NCBI GenBank assembly: GCA_903813345.2
Contig: CAIIXF020000008.1
Coordinates: 37,386,867-37,450,866 of the forward strand
Direction of reading: 5' to 3'
From: Owenia fusiformis
Taxonomy: Eukaryota > Annelida > Polychaeta > Sabellida > Oweniidae
Length of the DNA: 64,000 nt
Positions 1 through 12,701 of this stretch are shown in pieces; position 1 is the first letter of the stretch, and each line of letters starts with the position of its first letter. The position numbers and the translations under genes are program-made. A model generated the notes under the pieces. It ran no database searches, had not been told where the DNA came from, and worked only from the letters and a program-made list of their open reading frames with translations.

Positions 1-889
1 AAAAAATTCTTTAGCACATTGGTGCTTCTTCTAGGATTGAAGCATTACCATTGAAAATTGATAAAATCTAGCAAGTCATATATCTAAGCATATCACCAAG
101 ATTCAAATTGACTTCAGATACATGTAGGGTACCTCAAGACATGCAAAATTTGATTGTTGATATTTTATGAATCACTATCAAAAGTGCTGATTCGGCACAT
201 TTTTGAGTCTGAGTTTGACATTATGTTGAGAACTGTCTAATGGTTCACTTGACACAAGAGCAATAGTTCTAGCTCATACATCATATGACATTAGAAGAAT
301 TATTGACTAAATACTGAAGTTTCACTAAAATATTGTCATCCATACAAAAGAATATGCAATTACTCAGATGCGAGTAGGTAGTTACCAGTTTCGCCACCAG
401 GTGGCTGATTCAGGGGAAATAACATGGCAGGGTATTACGAAATTCCCTTAAACTTGAATATTCATCAGTTTTAGTGGTTCACTTTTCATATTAGCCTTAT
501 GTATGTGATGGTTATACAAATTAAAATATGTCCAGTAAATGAAAATATTATCTGCCCAACACAAGAAGATATTTCACTTTTTGTGGTTTTACAACATGGG
601 GTCTATGGGGAATCTCCCCGACCTAGAAGTCACATTTTCAAAGAAAATTAAATTTTCAAAGTAGATAAACTCTTTTCAAAACCACATTTCAAAATGTAAT
701 TTTACATGTAGATTCCAAATATATCAGCTTGACTGAATTTTGAATTTTCAATGACGTAAATCAAGATTATTTCTACTCGCCTCTAGGATATTGCATACAT
801 GAATTAGAAAAACATGAAAAGAAGCATGGAAAGTATCACAACAGGCTTCAGACATTCACATGTTGGATTTGGGCTATTTCTGAGGTTTA
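1..889. other. Non-coding, no gene seen
   Basis: AT-rich sequence with no convincing reading frame or exon. A short stretch near 183-225 ('gctgattcggcac', 'ttttgagtctgag') recurs in diverged form near 3355-3395, so at least part of this is old dispersed repeat. Confidence 0.6.
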
Positions 890-1990
890 TAACAGGTGCA
901 TACGTTAGGCCAATGCATTAACTCCTGGACAAGCACTCATAGAGATGATAAAAAGATTTGGACTTTGAGATAGGGAAGGTGCAAACAATCCACCAACATG
1001 TTTTTTCAATGTTTGATGCATCATTTTACAGGGTGTCTCAAAAGTTTGCCCCCCCCCCCTAGGCAGACATATACCAGTGTCATCATAGTATGTGTCATAT
1101 ATCATTTTAAAGCTCATTCAAAGTTACATTGATTTGTCAAGAATCATGATTCAGCTCTCAAATGGGAAAAAGTGACAGTCATTTTAAAATTTAGTGTTTG
1201 GCAAAAATAGAGTTCAATTTCACACCACATTACAAGTCAATGAGTCCTCCCTCGGTTATGTTACCAGCAGCAATTCTTTTCAGATAGGACCTTAAAAGCT
1301 TTTCGGGGTGTTGAATTTTGTAATCCCTTACAAATCCCTTGTAAACCCTTTAAGGCACTTCTGAAGAGTTTCCTTGTAGTATCAACCCTCATCGTCTCTT
1401 TTTCCAAATCAATATCCAACCAACCCAAAAAGATTGCTGCTGTTAAGATGCCAAACACTAAAGATTGAAATGCTTGTATTTTTTTCACATTTGAGAGTTG
1501 AACCATGATACTTACCGAATCAATGTAACTTTGGATAATTGATATGATACATACTACGAAGACAATGGAATAGGTCTGCCTAGGGGGGATACTTTCGGGA
1601 CACCATGTATGTTATGTTTTGAGACAGCGTTAACTCTTAAAAGGAAAAATGCATTCCTTTGGGATAAAGTGGAACATAATATTTCCCATGGTATTTTCCC
1701 ATACGGAAAACTCATGCAATCCATTGTTTTCAGCTTAATTTTGGTTACTCACAATTGACATCTTTAAAACCCCTGATTGAATGCATTTTTTCTTTTAAGA
1801 GGATAACTGTGTCCCAAAACGCAACATATTGATGAATCAAACATTAAAAAACAGCTGCGGAAAGGGCTGAAGAGCAGACAAATCTCAGACGAAATATATT
1901 GATGGTGTGATGGTGTGCAACTTCCCTGCCTCAAATTCCAAATTTTTTCTTCATCTCTATGAGTACTTTTCCTCATGCATTGCATCGTTC
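890..1990. repeat. Dispersed repeat, copy 1, interrupted by a MITE
   Basis: The stretch 890-1027 matches, with mismatches, 15960-16085 (both contain 'ggccaatgcatta', 'agatgataaaa' and 'caatccacc' in the same order). The sequence after 1610 ('gacagcgttaac', the later 'ggttactcac') corresponds to 16150-16230 of the second copy. The two halves are separated here by the element at 1029-1607, so the repeat was present before that insertion. No intact protein is encoded. The family is not recognised; it is probably a decayed DNA transposon. Confidence 0.5.
1029..1607. mobile_element. MITE with ~90-bp terminal inverted repeats and TA target duplication
   Basis: The left end 'cagggtgtctcaaaagt' (1029) pairs with the right end read in reverse, 'catggtgtcccgaaagt' (ending 1607). 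Homology continues inward through 'taggcagac' and 'caatgtaacttt' for about 90 bp on each side. TA dinucleotides flank both ends (1027-1028 and 1608-1609), the target duplication typical of Tc1/mariner-related elements. The 579-bp interior holds only an 81-codon frame (minus, 1261-1506) with no transposase motifs, so the element is non-autonomous. Confidence 0.75.
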
Positions 1991-4530
1991 ATTTTTGCCA
2001 ATCTGTGCGGTAGCTTCAAATAAGTAAAGTTTCAAACAGCACACCTAGTAGGACGTCATTTAAGTCCTGAACTGTGTGTTTGGTTTTGAGGGATTAGAAT
2101 AAAGGCATTTGGATATTGGTAGTTTGGGGGGGGGGTGGCCTGACTTTTTACTGACAGTGGTGCTTAGATCTAAGTTGTGTCCTGATTTTTGAGTACTAAA
2201 TAGGACTTCTTCAAATGACCAAATGGTATGAATGTGGGGTGTCACCCATAAAAATCTTCACAAAACCAATCAAAATACTTGTTTCACTGGGAGTCACACG
2301 TATAAATGTTAATTTTTGGTCCTCTATTAAAAGAAGCTATTGATTTGATGTTTACCTTGTACACCCTATGCAGACAGAGCCTGTGGGAAATATTGGGTGC
2401 GGCGCAAATGAGTGGAGGGTGCGAAGCTAACGGTCATTTTTGAATTTAAAATTGGGATATTTCTGAAACTTAGCCGTTTTGGGACTTCAAATATACCAAG
2501 ATATGTGTATTTGACACCAAATATCAATAAAATTGTGAAAATAGTAATGCAATTCATTTAATAGCGACGCAGTATGCCTTAAACATTTCCCAGACCTATA
2601 TATTTTGAGACTATCCTTTTAATACTGCGTCCTCAGCATTCATAAAAAATGGTGTTTAAATATCAGCAGAAGATGTTATTTGCTCATCTGAACCTTATCA
2701 CCTTTATTTATCTCATAATACATGTAGTAAGTTTACCCTTAATTGTTTTTTTGTTTTTTATACCCATTCAAGGGTTTTGGGGTATTTCGCAATAACTTTG
2801 CAACCAGAGAAGCTTTTTTCATTCTGACTTCAGTTCTACATAGTTTAATCAATTACCTTTCAGAATATGTATGCATTATTTATCATGAATGCAAGAAAAT
2901 ATGTGAATACCTTATCATAAGGAGTCAAGTGCTTAGCATTTTGTGTTTGGCAGTTGTTGGTCAGTGGTCGCCAATCTTCTACTATTGGGGTCCCAGTAGG
3001 GCTCTAATCAATTATTCAAAAATACTTAACAAAGTTTATTTAGAATTATATCTAATACTTTCAATGTGACATAGTGATTATAAATATGCTTTGTTATCAA
3101 ATGTGCTTAATGGATATACATTACTCGTTTGTAGCTACCGCAATAAGCATTGTAATAAAAATGAAGTAAAATGTGCATTTTTTCTATCAATTGCATTTTT
3201 TTGTATATGGATGAAGATATTTTATTGTAAGTTAAAGATCTGTTACATCTTTTTCCAGCAACACAAAATGTAAAAATCAAAATATTTGCATGATCTACAA
3301 TTGTGCTATTGAACAGTTTCTAACAAGCTTTCGAACTTTGACACTGATATAATAAAATATGCTGAATCAGCACTTTTGAGTCTGAAATGTCACCTACAGA
3401 CAATCAATTACAATGCAACATAGGTATTCCATCAATACTGATACAACTAATGCACAAAATATAACTAGTATGACAGTATGCTTTAATTTGACATTGATGT
3501 CTACTTACCCTCCCCCCTCCATAACCACAGGCCAGATATTTTGTTAATTTTTTTCTTATCTAATAAATCCTGTATGAACTCAAAAATCTTAACATGTATT
3601 GAAGCATGAATCAAATTTCTCCTTGATTTTATTTCAGTTCTAGAACCATCTTGGAAGAGAAGATATACAATAAAATGTTATTAACATAGAACTTAAAGAA
3701 TGTCTATATTTGGACATCAAAGGGTTAAAACCATACTTTTCTTTAGGCAGACATCATTAAAATATCTTATAAGCCTAAAATATAACATATTTAGATTGTG
3801 GCAACATAAGATTCCCCAAAATTAAGGAGGAATATTTTATTATAATATTTTGAAATTTTACCCCTCTGAAAATTATGGGTGGGGGTACAAAATCAATTTT
3901 CTCCCCCAAAACAGCTCTAGAACTTTGTACATGCGGATAAAAATGTTTTAAATGGTTCACAGATCCACTGAAATAAAATTCACGATTTGTTCCATCCAAA
4001 ATCATAAGGGCCATTTTTTGTAATGAATTCCGTGTACTAAAGGTTTATCTTGATTTTTATCTATTTTAGGGGGGGATTTTGTCTTAATTTTGAATACTTT
4101 TTTTAAAATTAAACAAAAATTCCTTTGTATATCTATAATATTGAGACGTCTAAAAACATGTTGTATGTGCTATTTTGTTCCAACAAGGTTCGGAAAGACA
4201 TTTTATTTCATTCTCAAGAATTGGTAGAAAGGAGCAAAAACAATAAAAATGTTTTTTTACAGAATGTTTTCAATGATTGGTTTAAGAAAGAAACATTGTT
4301 GAATTCAGTTCTCGATATCGATACCACTCCTTTTGAAAAATTCGGAAAGCAACGACGGTGTACACACTGTACAAAAATTCCACAAAAATCCCAGTGAATA
4401 AACAAAGAATGTCGGCAAAACTTAATTAATTGGGCGACAACACCCCTCCCTCTTCTAAGTATCAGTATAAAGGTAATCATCCGCCATTGATCTTTTGCAT
4501 CGGACTCCGACTTTGTTCACAACTACTTAC
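1991..4530. other. Non-coding, possible 3' flank or intron of the minus-strand gene
   Basis: No exon with a convincing frame and splice sites was found. The minus-strand death-domain gene ends here in an open donor at 4530, so at least one further exon should lie below 4530, or beyond the window start. I could not identify it. The rest is AT-rich with short G/C tracts. Confidence 0.5.
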
Positions 4531-4941
4531 CATTCTTTATACCTAAGCAATCACGAACAAATCCCTCATCTAAGGTTAATTGCACAGTGAAAGATATTCC
4601 GATATATTTCTTCCTCGTATTTTCTGGAATCAATAGCTCAACCAAAGTCATCGTCAATGAGCCAGTATTGAAGTCTTCGATCAACTTTGCTGCCTTCTGC
4701 TGATCAACCACTTTCACTTTAATCACAAGTGAACCTTGTGTGCTAATTTCATGTTTCACTCCATTTTGCCATAAACAGTCAACCAATGGTTGATTAGACG
4801 TTGGGTCTGATGCAGTTTTCAAAGCTTCTTTCTCAATACTGGTTTCTTGCTGAACTGTACTTGCGGCACTTGACAAAGGAGATAAAGTAATACCCATTCC
4901 TTTGTCTTTAGTTGTTATTTCAATATGCATTCCAGGCGACC
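4531..4941 (-). CDS. C-terminal domain exon of unknown type
   Basis: This 411-nt exon, acceptor TTTAG and donor GTAAGT, encodes a Ser/Thr-rich lead-in. It then encodes a compact block with two strand-like runs (SLVIKVKVVD, SLTMTLVELLI) separated by a helix (AAKLIEDF), and a third strand/helix pair ending near DEGFVRDCLGI. I cannot name the fold. The phase and splice sites fit the upstream death-domain exon, so it very probably belongs to the same protein. Confidence 0.6.
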
Positions 4942-6619
4942 CTAAAGTACATATGCACATTTAGAAACCTGGAAATTCAGGGGTTAAAAACGTTTGGAGT
5001 ATTGTAGCAGAGACCAATAGAAAGTACTTTACAGTTGCCGCCATTTTATGAACACATAAAAAGAAAGATAGCTATAGCTGCTATATTTGTGAACGCTTAG
5101 CAATGGTATGCATTTGATCGCTTTTTCGATACAAGCCTGTGATAGTGATCTTTTCAATTTCCAACTGTTAACTACTGGAAGTTGCCTTTCTTCTTCAAAC
5201 ATCCAGTATTCAAAACCGGTAGCAATTCAAAACCAAAAAGGATCATTTTATTTAAAAACAAATAATTAAGAACAAATAATTTGGAACAGTTAACCATGAG
5301 AATGACATTATCTGTTCTATTTGTTTTTGTGCAATCCAGACTTTTTTACACGATTTTTTACGTCAATTGACAAGTAGGCCTAAATTACATCTTATCAATA
5401 AATAATTATAACCATTAAATAATATAAATATCGACTTGCAAGTGGTACAACTTTACCTGGTGGGATATGTGGTATATTGAATGAAATTTGAGCAATTCCA
5501 TTACTCGGGGTTACTAACAGTTCGTCACATCGAGACTTCGAACGAGAAGTGGACGGTATAGCTGAAACTAAAAAGTGAAGTTGTGAGCGATCGATTCGAT
5601 TTCAATAATATTGTTTTTGATGATTTTTGACACTGGTTCCTTATATTAAATAAAACCTACCTCACTGTGTAGTGTGTACCATGAGTCGTTTAGTTTTTAT
5701 CTGCCACGCTCCCAATCAATTTTTGAAATCAGAATCGTCAGTTTCTGATGATTCTCATAATATGTCGATACCTACTGACTTACTGGATGTCATTTTGGCT
5801 GCCCTGACTTTAATTGCAAGATCAACTTTTCCTATCTCCTGAAGTGCATCTGCAAGAATTTGTATTTTGTCAGCATCCATCTCCTGCCTTTGTCTCCATT
5901 TGTTTAATACGAGAAACACCCATTGGCTAGAACTGTGTGGGTTGCTTGTTTTAATGGATTCGACTTCCGAATATTCCAGGCCAAGTAACATACCCATGTC
6001 AAAGTACTTGTCTGGTTCTATTTTTCTTGCAATCAAGTACAGATATCGCTCATCAAGTTCATCTGAAAAGGGAATCGAAATAAACAATATTATTAATACG
6101 GAGTATGTGGATCACTATTGGATCCTAGGGCATTAAAGATGACTACTTCTAATCTTCAACATTTTACTCTTATAATATAAGCAGTTTTTCTCATTTAATC
6201 AATTGAACCAATGAACAAATTACATTAGAGGTTTGGATTTGGATGAAAACTAGTCAAACTCAGCCTTGAAATAAATTGAAAAGGATAAAATCATTGTAGA
6301 TCTGTCCATATGCTTTGCTTTAATGCATCGACAAAAGGGGCATTCCTTAACAGAATTCACTCGTTTCTTTTACATTTGTTAAGAGTCCTCATCAGATTCA
6401 GAAGGTCTGCGCGATACTAACCCCCTGATTTTATTGCGTATCATGACATGCATATTCTATATCAAAGATATGTGAAAATAACAAGGGTTGTCTCGAACTT
6501 GTTAATAATAAAAGTTAAAGTAAATTACCAGAATCTTCAAGTGCTCCACGAGATTCTTCATATGCGCGCCCTTCTACTTCCTTCTGAGAGGCATCACTCT
6601 TTGTTGGTAAACCCGCCAT
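4531..6619 (-). CDS. Death-domain protein, 3' incomplete (4 exons)
   Basis: Exons in transcription order are 6619-6529 (start codon), 6062-5784, 5561-5457 and 4941-4531. All borders are AG/GT, and the phases agree (91, 279, 105 and 411 nt; splices after codon position 1), giving 295 residues before an open donor GTAAGT at 4530-4525. Residues 1-30 are a charged leader. Residues ~31-120 form a six-helix death-fold domain. The remainder has a Ser/Thr-rich linker, then a ~110-residue segment with alternating hydrophobic strands that I do not recognise. Death domains act as adaptor modules in receptor, NF-kB or apoptotic signalling; the particular pathway is not shown. The start was chosen as the first Met in frame with exon 2. 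The transcript upstream has a short uORF beginning ATGGCGTTACC that stops after nine codons. Confidence 0.75.
5784..6062 (-). CDS. Death-domain exon
   Basis: This single exon encodes nearly the whole domain. It opens with ELDERYLYLIARKI (helix 1) and continues with a leucine-rich GLEYSEVE (helix 2 to 3), the conserved 'W..L..W' pattern in QWVFLVLNKWRQR (helices 3-4), and LADALQEIGKVDLAIKV (helices 5-6). The QWVFLVLNKWR and L.DAL..IG..DLA patterns are hallmarks of the death-domain family (ankyrin, UNC5, FADD, MyD88 type). It is bounded by acceptor CAG at 6065-6063 and donor GTAAGT at 5783-5778. Confidence 0.85.
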
Positions 6620-9440
6620 GTCAACTTGTTACCGTTCGGTGCACTGCCTCTTATCACCGTACTGCTGTTACCACCATGTTGCCCTTGGTAACGCCATCTT
6701 AACTGAGGAAATGGCTATAAATGAAGAATTAAATAAATAACAAAACCAGATTTGAACAAATCTTGATAAAAAAACTAACATGGGCATTATTGTCAAGGTG
6801 GTTTCGAAAAATAGGTGTCAGATTGGTGAGAAGTTAAACTCTCTGCTGAGCTCTAAAAATCGACCATACATGGAGTGGTGGTAAGGTGGAAATTAAGGAG
6901 TTTCACGATGGAAATCCACCTAGGTGGTAGGAACTGTGTAATTACTAATTTACCGCCTCTATTACGTGTAACGGGTTTGGCAACTAATCCCTAGAAGAAG
7001 TATTCATCTATTGATAACCTTTGATCGCACCTCAATCACATGATCGTGTTCGTATCATGATAACGTTCCAAAGGTAAACTTTTTAATAGATCGTAGACGT
7101 CGTCTAGTAGTTATCCAGAGATGCCCTAGATTATGTACCATTCGAACAAGTTTGTTTGAAATTTACATTCAACTGGTGTAGAATTTTAAAGATATGCTAG
7201 GCAGATAAGTAGGTCAGATTACATAATCATGAAATGAATAAGTCTGAAAATACAATTGGTCAGAATGTACTAAAACCTGCTTGAAACTGAAAAACATTGC
7301 ATGCTCTATTCCACACAATTTGGAGGCTTTTGAAATTCGCAGTAACAATGAATAAGTGCCTGTATATAATCATTGCATAGAAAACACTTCATGTAGTGTT
7401 TATCAGATCTGATGTATTGAGTTGACCAAATTACTCCTTTGTTTATTATATACTGGACTACATACTGGCACCCTTACATATATTTTACTGTACATATTGT
7501 AGAATTAGCCCATAAGAGCTTTGCAAAATCAACATCTTATACAATCAACGTAAAAGACGGCTTGCCCAACCTTACAGGCAAACTATTATAGACAAATTTG
7601 AAGATAAGACTGATATTGTCACATTGAATTATGATAATAAGTAAATAATATTTTTGTAATATTTTGCACCGGTATAACCAGTCCCAGTGGAATAAAACAC
7701 AGGGTTACCCTAAAGTGTAGAAACATGAATATGTTTCGTATAATTAATTAATTCATGTTTCCCAAGGATTTCACCTGTTCCCTTCCTGCCCAAACCTTAT
7801 TTTATTTTTGATTTCTTACAATAAAGTAAACTACTCTTTTGACATCTTATCATTTTATTTCCACATAATATTGACGCGAGAACTCAAATGATCAATGGGA
7901 AAACAATACTAAACTTGCACACTGAAATATGTATTCCAGCAGGCCTAGGAAAATATGGCTAGAAAAAGATGCTATACGTCTACAGGTGGACAAACTATTC
8001 CCCCTGAAAAGTATTTTAAGGATCAGATCACTAAATTCATGATTGTGTTGAAAAGCTGTTGAAAATGATTGTGTTGAAGAATTCATATTGCTTATTACGA
8101 GTGATTATTTAGCATGTTACTCAATATCTCATCAAGTGACTTAAACTACAGCAGCTAAAATAAGCATATCGAAATATTATAATTCAGTATGATTCGGAGA
8201 AGGGGATTATACAGTTATAAGGGATTAGCAATTTTTTTTATTATCTTACAATTTAGCTCAATTCTTGAATTTGAAGATCTATTGCCATATTGTTTAAAAT
8301 ACATTATAATCGATCGATCTGATGGTAAGAACTAGCATGTGATATGATTGATTTTACCTTTTTGTCGTCATTGCTGAGGAATACAATAATACCATTCCAA
8401 TTAATGATAACTCACTTATTGTATTACTTGTGCTTGATACACATGCTGGAAGATATGCTTTTAAAACTAGTAAACCATTACCAAAACTATGGTTACCCTG
8501 TAGTAGTGAGAGGCACATTAAAAATGAATATCACTCCCGTCAATCTATTTTTACAGGTTTTTATGATTATTTCACATTTTTCTATATTTTGCGTAACCAG
8601 GATGGTGAAATTTCTTCATTTTTCTTCAAACATTTCGCCTTGCCAATATTTATTATATCTGTCAATTTCAAGAAAATCGCACCGCTACGTTTGAAAATAA
8701 TTCAAATTGTGTCGTTTTTCCCATTGAGCTCCATTAATATTTTAAAATTCTACGTATATTGAGTAGTTAGTTAATGTTATGGTGTTAAAAATTCAAAACA
8801 AAAAGGAATAAAGAAAAAACGCCACAGAGAAGTCTCAATAGAGTCTCTTTAAGTGCAATGATTGTTTTATGAATTTACCAAAACATCATTTTCGTCATTT
8901 GGGATGACTCCTGTTTGCCTAGTCCTATTGTCGAAAGATAGAAATGCATAACTCATTAGCATCGATACTGGGGAGTCAATCTTACATAACTTCTTCCTAA
9001 CTTATTTGTAAAAATCTTGTAATAAAGTCAATGACAAGGTTTTTCAATTTAGCCTACGTGACATATTACTTACTAATTGAAACAAAGCGATGAATTATCT
9101 CGGACTAAAGTCGTATTTAGAAAACTTATCAGGGTAGAGTATATTACATGATTATTAGTTGGGCGGTACCTTTATTGAAAATATCCAAAATACACCTCAG
9201 TTATAACGTTTACCTCGAAGTTACGCCATTTCTTTTACATTTCAAGGAATGCTGTATATAGCAATAGTGAAAATTATCTGGTTCTTACAAAAATAAGTCA
9301 TTTCATGAAATACAAATTCTCAAACTTACCTATCCCGACATTTTGGTTTGTCGAATCCAACCGTTTGCAATGTCTGACCTTCGTGTCGAACACAATTGAT
9401 CAATCGTGTTAGCGCTTTAGTTTATCACCTACTCAAGAAA
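6620..9440. other. 5' flank of the death-domain gene, no gene seen
   Basis: The first ~100 bases are the probable 5' leader and promoter of the minus-strand gene. The remainder is AT-rich with overlapping short open frames on both strands (for example 8344-8762) that have no codon bias, no domain and no splice context. I see no convincing exon. Confidence 0.5.
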
Positions 9441-9794
9441 GTTTTTTATTAACTTTATTTGTAAAATTTAGCACAGGAGGAAACAATTGGAAACACACAA
9501 CACGTGTAATGCCTATATAGTCCCCGATCTGATTTCCAAAAAGGCTCTAGAAAAGGGGTTTTGTTGTCCGGTACTTTCCCACATAAAACGATTGTACCGT
9601 TTGAAAGAACAGACTTCCCTCTTAAAGAAAACACCTCTTCTATTGATGTAAACAGGGGCAAAAGGCACCAAAACGGGGTTAGACAAGGTGGCATTCTGAA
9701 GTCTCACTTTCTTGTCATCACGATTCCAGGTAAACCATTAGACGGATTTACTTCGAATTTTCACACATGTTACATGATAAGGAGTTCTAGAGCT

Positions 9795-10225
9795 GATTAA
9801 CTTTGCGGTGGCCATCTTGCATTCTGGCGGCCATCTTGGAATTTTTTTCAGATAAATATTGTCATCGCGATTCCACAAAAACCACATAACAGATGTACTT
9901 CAAATGTTCACACATGTAACATGGTAAAAAGTCCTAGACCTCATTATTTTTTCGGTGGCCATCTTGCAATCTGGCAGCCATCTTGGAAGTTTAAAGATAA
10001 ATCTTGTCATCACGATTTCAGGAAAACCAAACGGATTTACTTCAAATGTTCACACATATTACATGGTAAGAAGTTCTAGAGCTAATTAACCTTTCGGTGG
10101 CCATCTTGCATTCTGGCGGCCATCTTGGAAGTTTTTTGGATAAATCTTGTCATTGTGATTCCAGGAAAACCACTTTACTGATTTTCTTGAAACCTTTACA
10201 CATGTTACAAGGAAGGATATTACAT
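9795..10225 (+). repeat. Left arm of the fold-back: three ~145-bp tandem units
   Basis: Units begin near 9810, 9959 and 10098 and contain paired 'gccatcttg' words followed by an AT-rich stretch ending in 'cacatgttacatg'-like sequence. They are diverged from each other by substitutions and small indels. Confidence 0.7.
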
Positions 10226-11580
10226 GCTACCTTTTATATTGATATAAACAGGGGCAAAAGGCAGTAAAGTGGGGTTACACAAGGTGGTATTCTAAGGAGA
10301 ATGTTATCTATTTTTCTGTATTTTAAACCACATAATTTGACATAAATGCATATTTGGTGTATGATATCATGTTTTATATTGATAGAAACATGAGCAAGAG
10401 GTGCTACAATGGGGTAACACATGGTGATATTCTAAAATACATATTTTTACTCTGCTTCTGTACTTTATACCACTTAAATGCATTTTGTGTATGACATCGA
10501 TTGATTTTTAGAATAAATAACTACATTTCATCAAAAAGAAAAAAGATTATTGAAAACGTCAAACATTTCTTTGAAATTCATTATTGCACAGTGATTTTTG
10601 AGAGCGAAATGTATGCTAAATTGGCCTTGATCTGAGTATATAACGGAATTAAAGCTCTTTTAAACGAAAATGTAAATGTGTGGAAAACCTTTCACTGTGC
10701 ATCATGTAAACGAAATGTTCTTCATGCAGTTGAATTATCTTCTGGACAGGTGATCACACAGAAGGAGAGACCTGCATATCATATCCTTACAAAATATAAA
10801 CAAAAATGACAAATGAGAAAGGAAAAAGTGTAAAGCAAACTAGTGGGAAAAGCAAACTGTAAAGTGTAAAACTGGCAAACAAAAATCAAACCTGAATACC
10901 CCAAGACAATAATCTAATATGGGAATAAACAGCATCCACACCGTTCAATGACCAATTCCTCATCAACGACCACAACTCAGAGGGACATTCCATTCATACT
11001 GAAGTCATTAAAATACATGTTGAAGAAAAATTGAAAATAATGGTATCCAATACTCATAAGATCAAAAATAGTTGTAGATACTATAGTACTCATAAAAGCT
11101 GCAGATAAACTTTCTTCATCGGGAAAGCAAGCTGTCTCTTAGTCAGATATTAACAACGACCTGATTCAGAGCACCAGCATGTCAGTTTGGAAACTAATTG
11201 TACCAACAAAAAGAACTTAAAAAACACTGCTACAATATCAACATAAGCTTTCAACAGTAGTGACGATGCAGAAACATGCAAAATGTCACCACACCTTGTT
11301 AAGTATACAGTACACATTAACTACTGAACAGTGTCAAGATAAACGTTCGAAAGTATTACAATATGTCACCCAATCACTAGTGGTGGTGACATAAAAATAA
11401 TGTATAGAAAAATCTACTGAACCAAAATAAACTTTGTGATAGAAGAACTGATTGTTTACTCTAAGTTTTCAACTAAATATATTTCTAATAAGCAATGTTT
11501 TATCGAAAAGAAAAAATAATTTCATGTTATATAAAATCAAATATATTAATTATATTTTTTTCGTTGTGTTAGTTACACCA

Positions 11581-11706
11581 GTAATAATAAACCTGTTTAT
11601 AAAGTGGTGTTAACTAGACGATATAATTTAACAGTCATAAAAGTAATAATAAACCTGTTTATAAAGTGGTCTTAACAAGACTATAGAATTTAACAGTCAT
11701 AAAACC
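11581..11706. repeat. 62-bp direct duplication
   Basis: Two copies of a unit starting 'gtaataataaacctg' at 11581 and 11643, nearly identical, ending in 'aacagtcataaaa'. No coding content. Confidence 0.7.
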
Positions 11707-11920
11707 TAAAAAAATATACCAGGAAGGGACCACTGTGAATGTTAATGTATAAAGCACGGATGCCATAGGAAACGGAACAAAAGTTATAACAGAACCCAGC
11801 ATGAAGAAAGTGTAACTGGTAAATTGTAATAAAAATAGTATAGATCATGATCGAACATGACATAGTATACCTTACAACTCATCCACCCTAACATTATTAA
11901 AGACTACAATAGTATATTAT

Positions 11921-12389
11921 AGTGATCCACTCGATTATGCTGGTTACCTAAACGGTTTGTTTCGGTAACAAATGTGGGAACATCGAAGGTATGATTTTTC
12001 CTTTTTCCTTTCACACTTTGTAGGCAGAATTCCCACGACATTTTTTCTCACAAACGTGTATCAGTATCATATGTTTAAGAAAATGTGCATATTTGCAAAC
12101 AAATAGTTCAGAAGACAACATAATCGTACATTTAATTCCTCAGTTAAGTTACATAAACGGTATTTTGAAAAAAAACACTTCAGATCTGCACTTTTAACCC
12201 AAACCTTTATGTAACTTAAGTTAGGAATTAAATCGACGATTCTGTCGTCTTCTGAGCTATTTTTCGCAAACATGTACATTTTCTAAGACATATGATACTG
12301 ATTCACGTTTGTGAGAAAAAACGTTGAGAGGATTCTGCCTACAACGCATGAAATAAGGACAAATCGTACCTGTAATCGAGCGGATCACC
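11921..12389. mobile_element. Hairpin (MITE-like) element, ~470 bp
   Basis: Left terminus 'gtgatccactcgatta' and right terminus 'taatcgagcggatcac' are reverse complements with one or two changes. The pairing continues inward for well over 100 bp (for example 'tttgtaggcagaatt' near 12020 against 'gattctgcctacaa' near 12335, and 'atcagtatcatatg' against 'catatgatactgat'). The centre is a short loop near 12165-12200. Flanks are TA-rich ('tata'). No transposase is encoded. Confidence 0.7.
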
Positions 12390-12701
12390 AGTGTATATAC
12401 AGGGTGAGATAATTCATATTATGGCATCAACTTTGACAAGTTGGTTCATCCAGTTGTCAGGTAAGAGATTTTCAGGTCATTCATTTTCTTCCTCATCTTC
12501 AACGTTTGGTGTAATGGTGTCATCAACTGGTTCAAATTCATTGTTGCTTAGTTTTTATGGTTCATTTATTGAAATCATATATATATAATACATTAACAGG
12601 GCCTAGGCGAAAGCATTATTGGCCCTGTGAGAATACAACATACAAATTATTACAGATGGCTTTTTGTTGAAACAACTGATTTAATGTTATAAATTGATAA
12701 T

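Noticed and set aside
1261-1506. 81-codon minus-strand frame inside the MITE
   Set aside because: No transposase signature, and it lies within a non-autonomous element.
7892-8086. Minus-strand frame with ILFRGNSLST, similar to the LFRGNSLAS motif of NF1-type RasGAP domains
   Set aside because: Only about eight residues match. The flanking sequence does not follow the GAP domain, and no neighbouring exon supports it.
8344-8762. Two overlapping plus-strand frames of 110 and 116 codons
   Set aside because: Overlap in two frames, AT-driven composition rich in Phe/Ile/Leu, no domain and no splice or start context.
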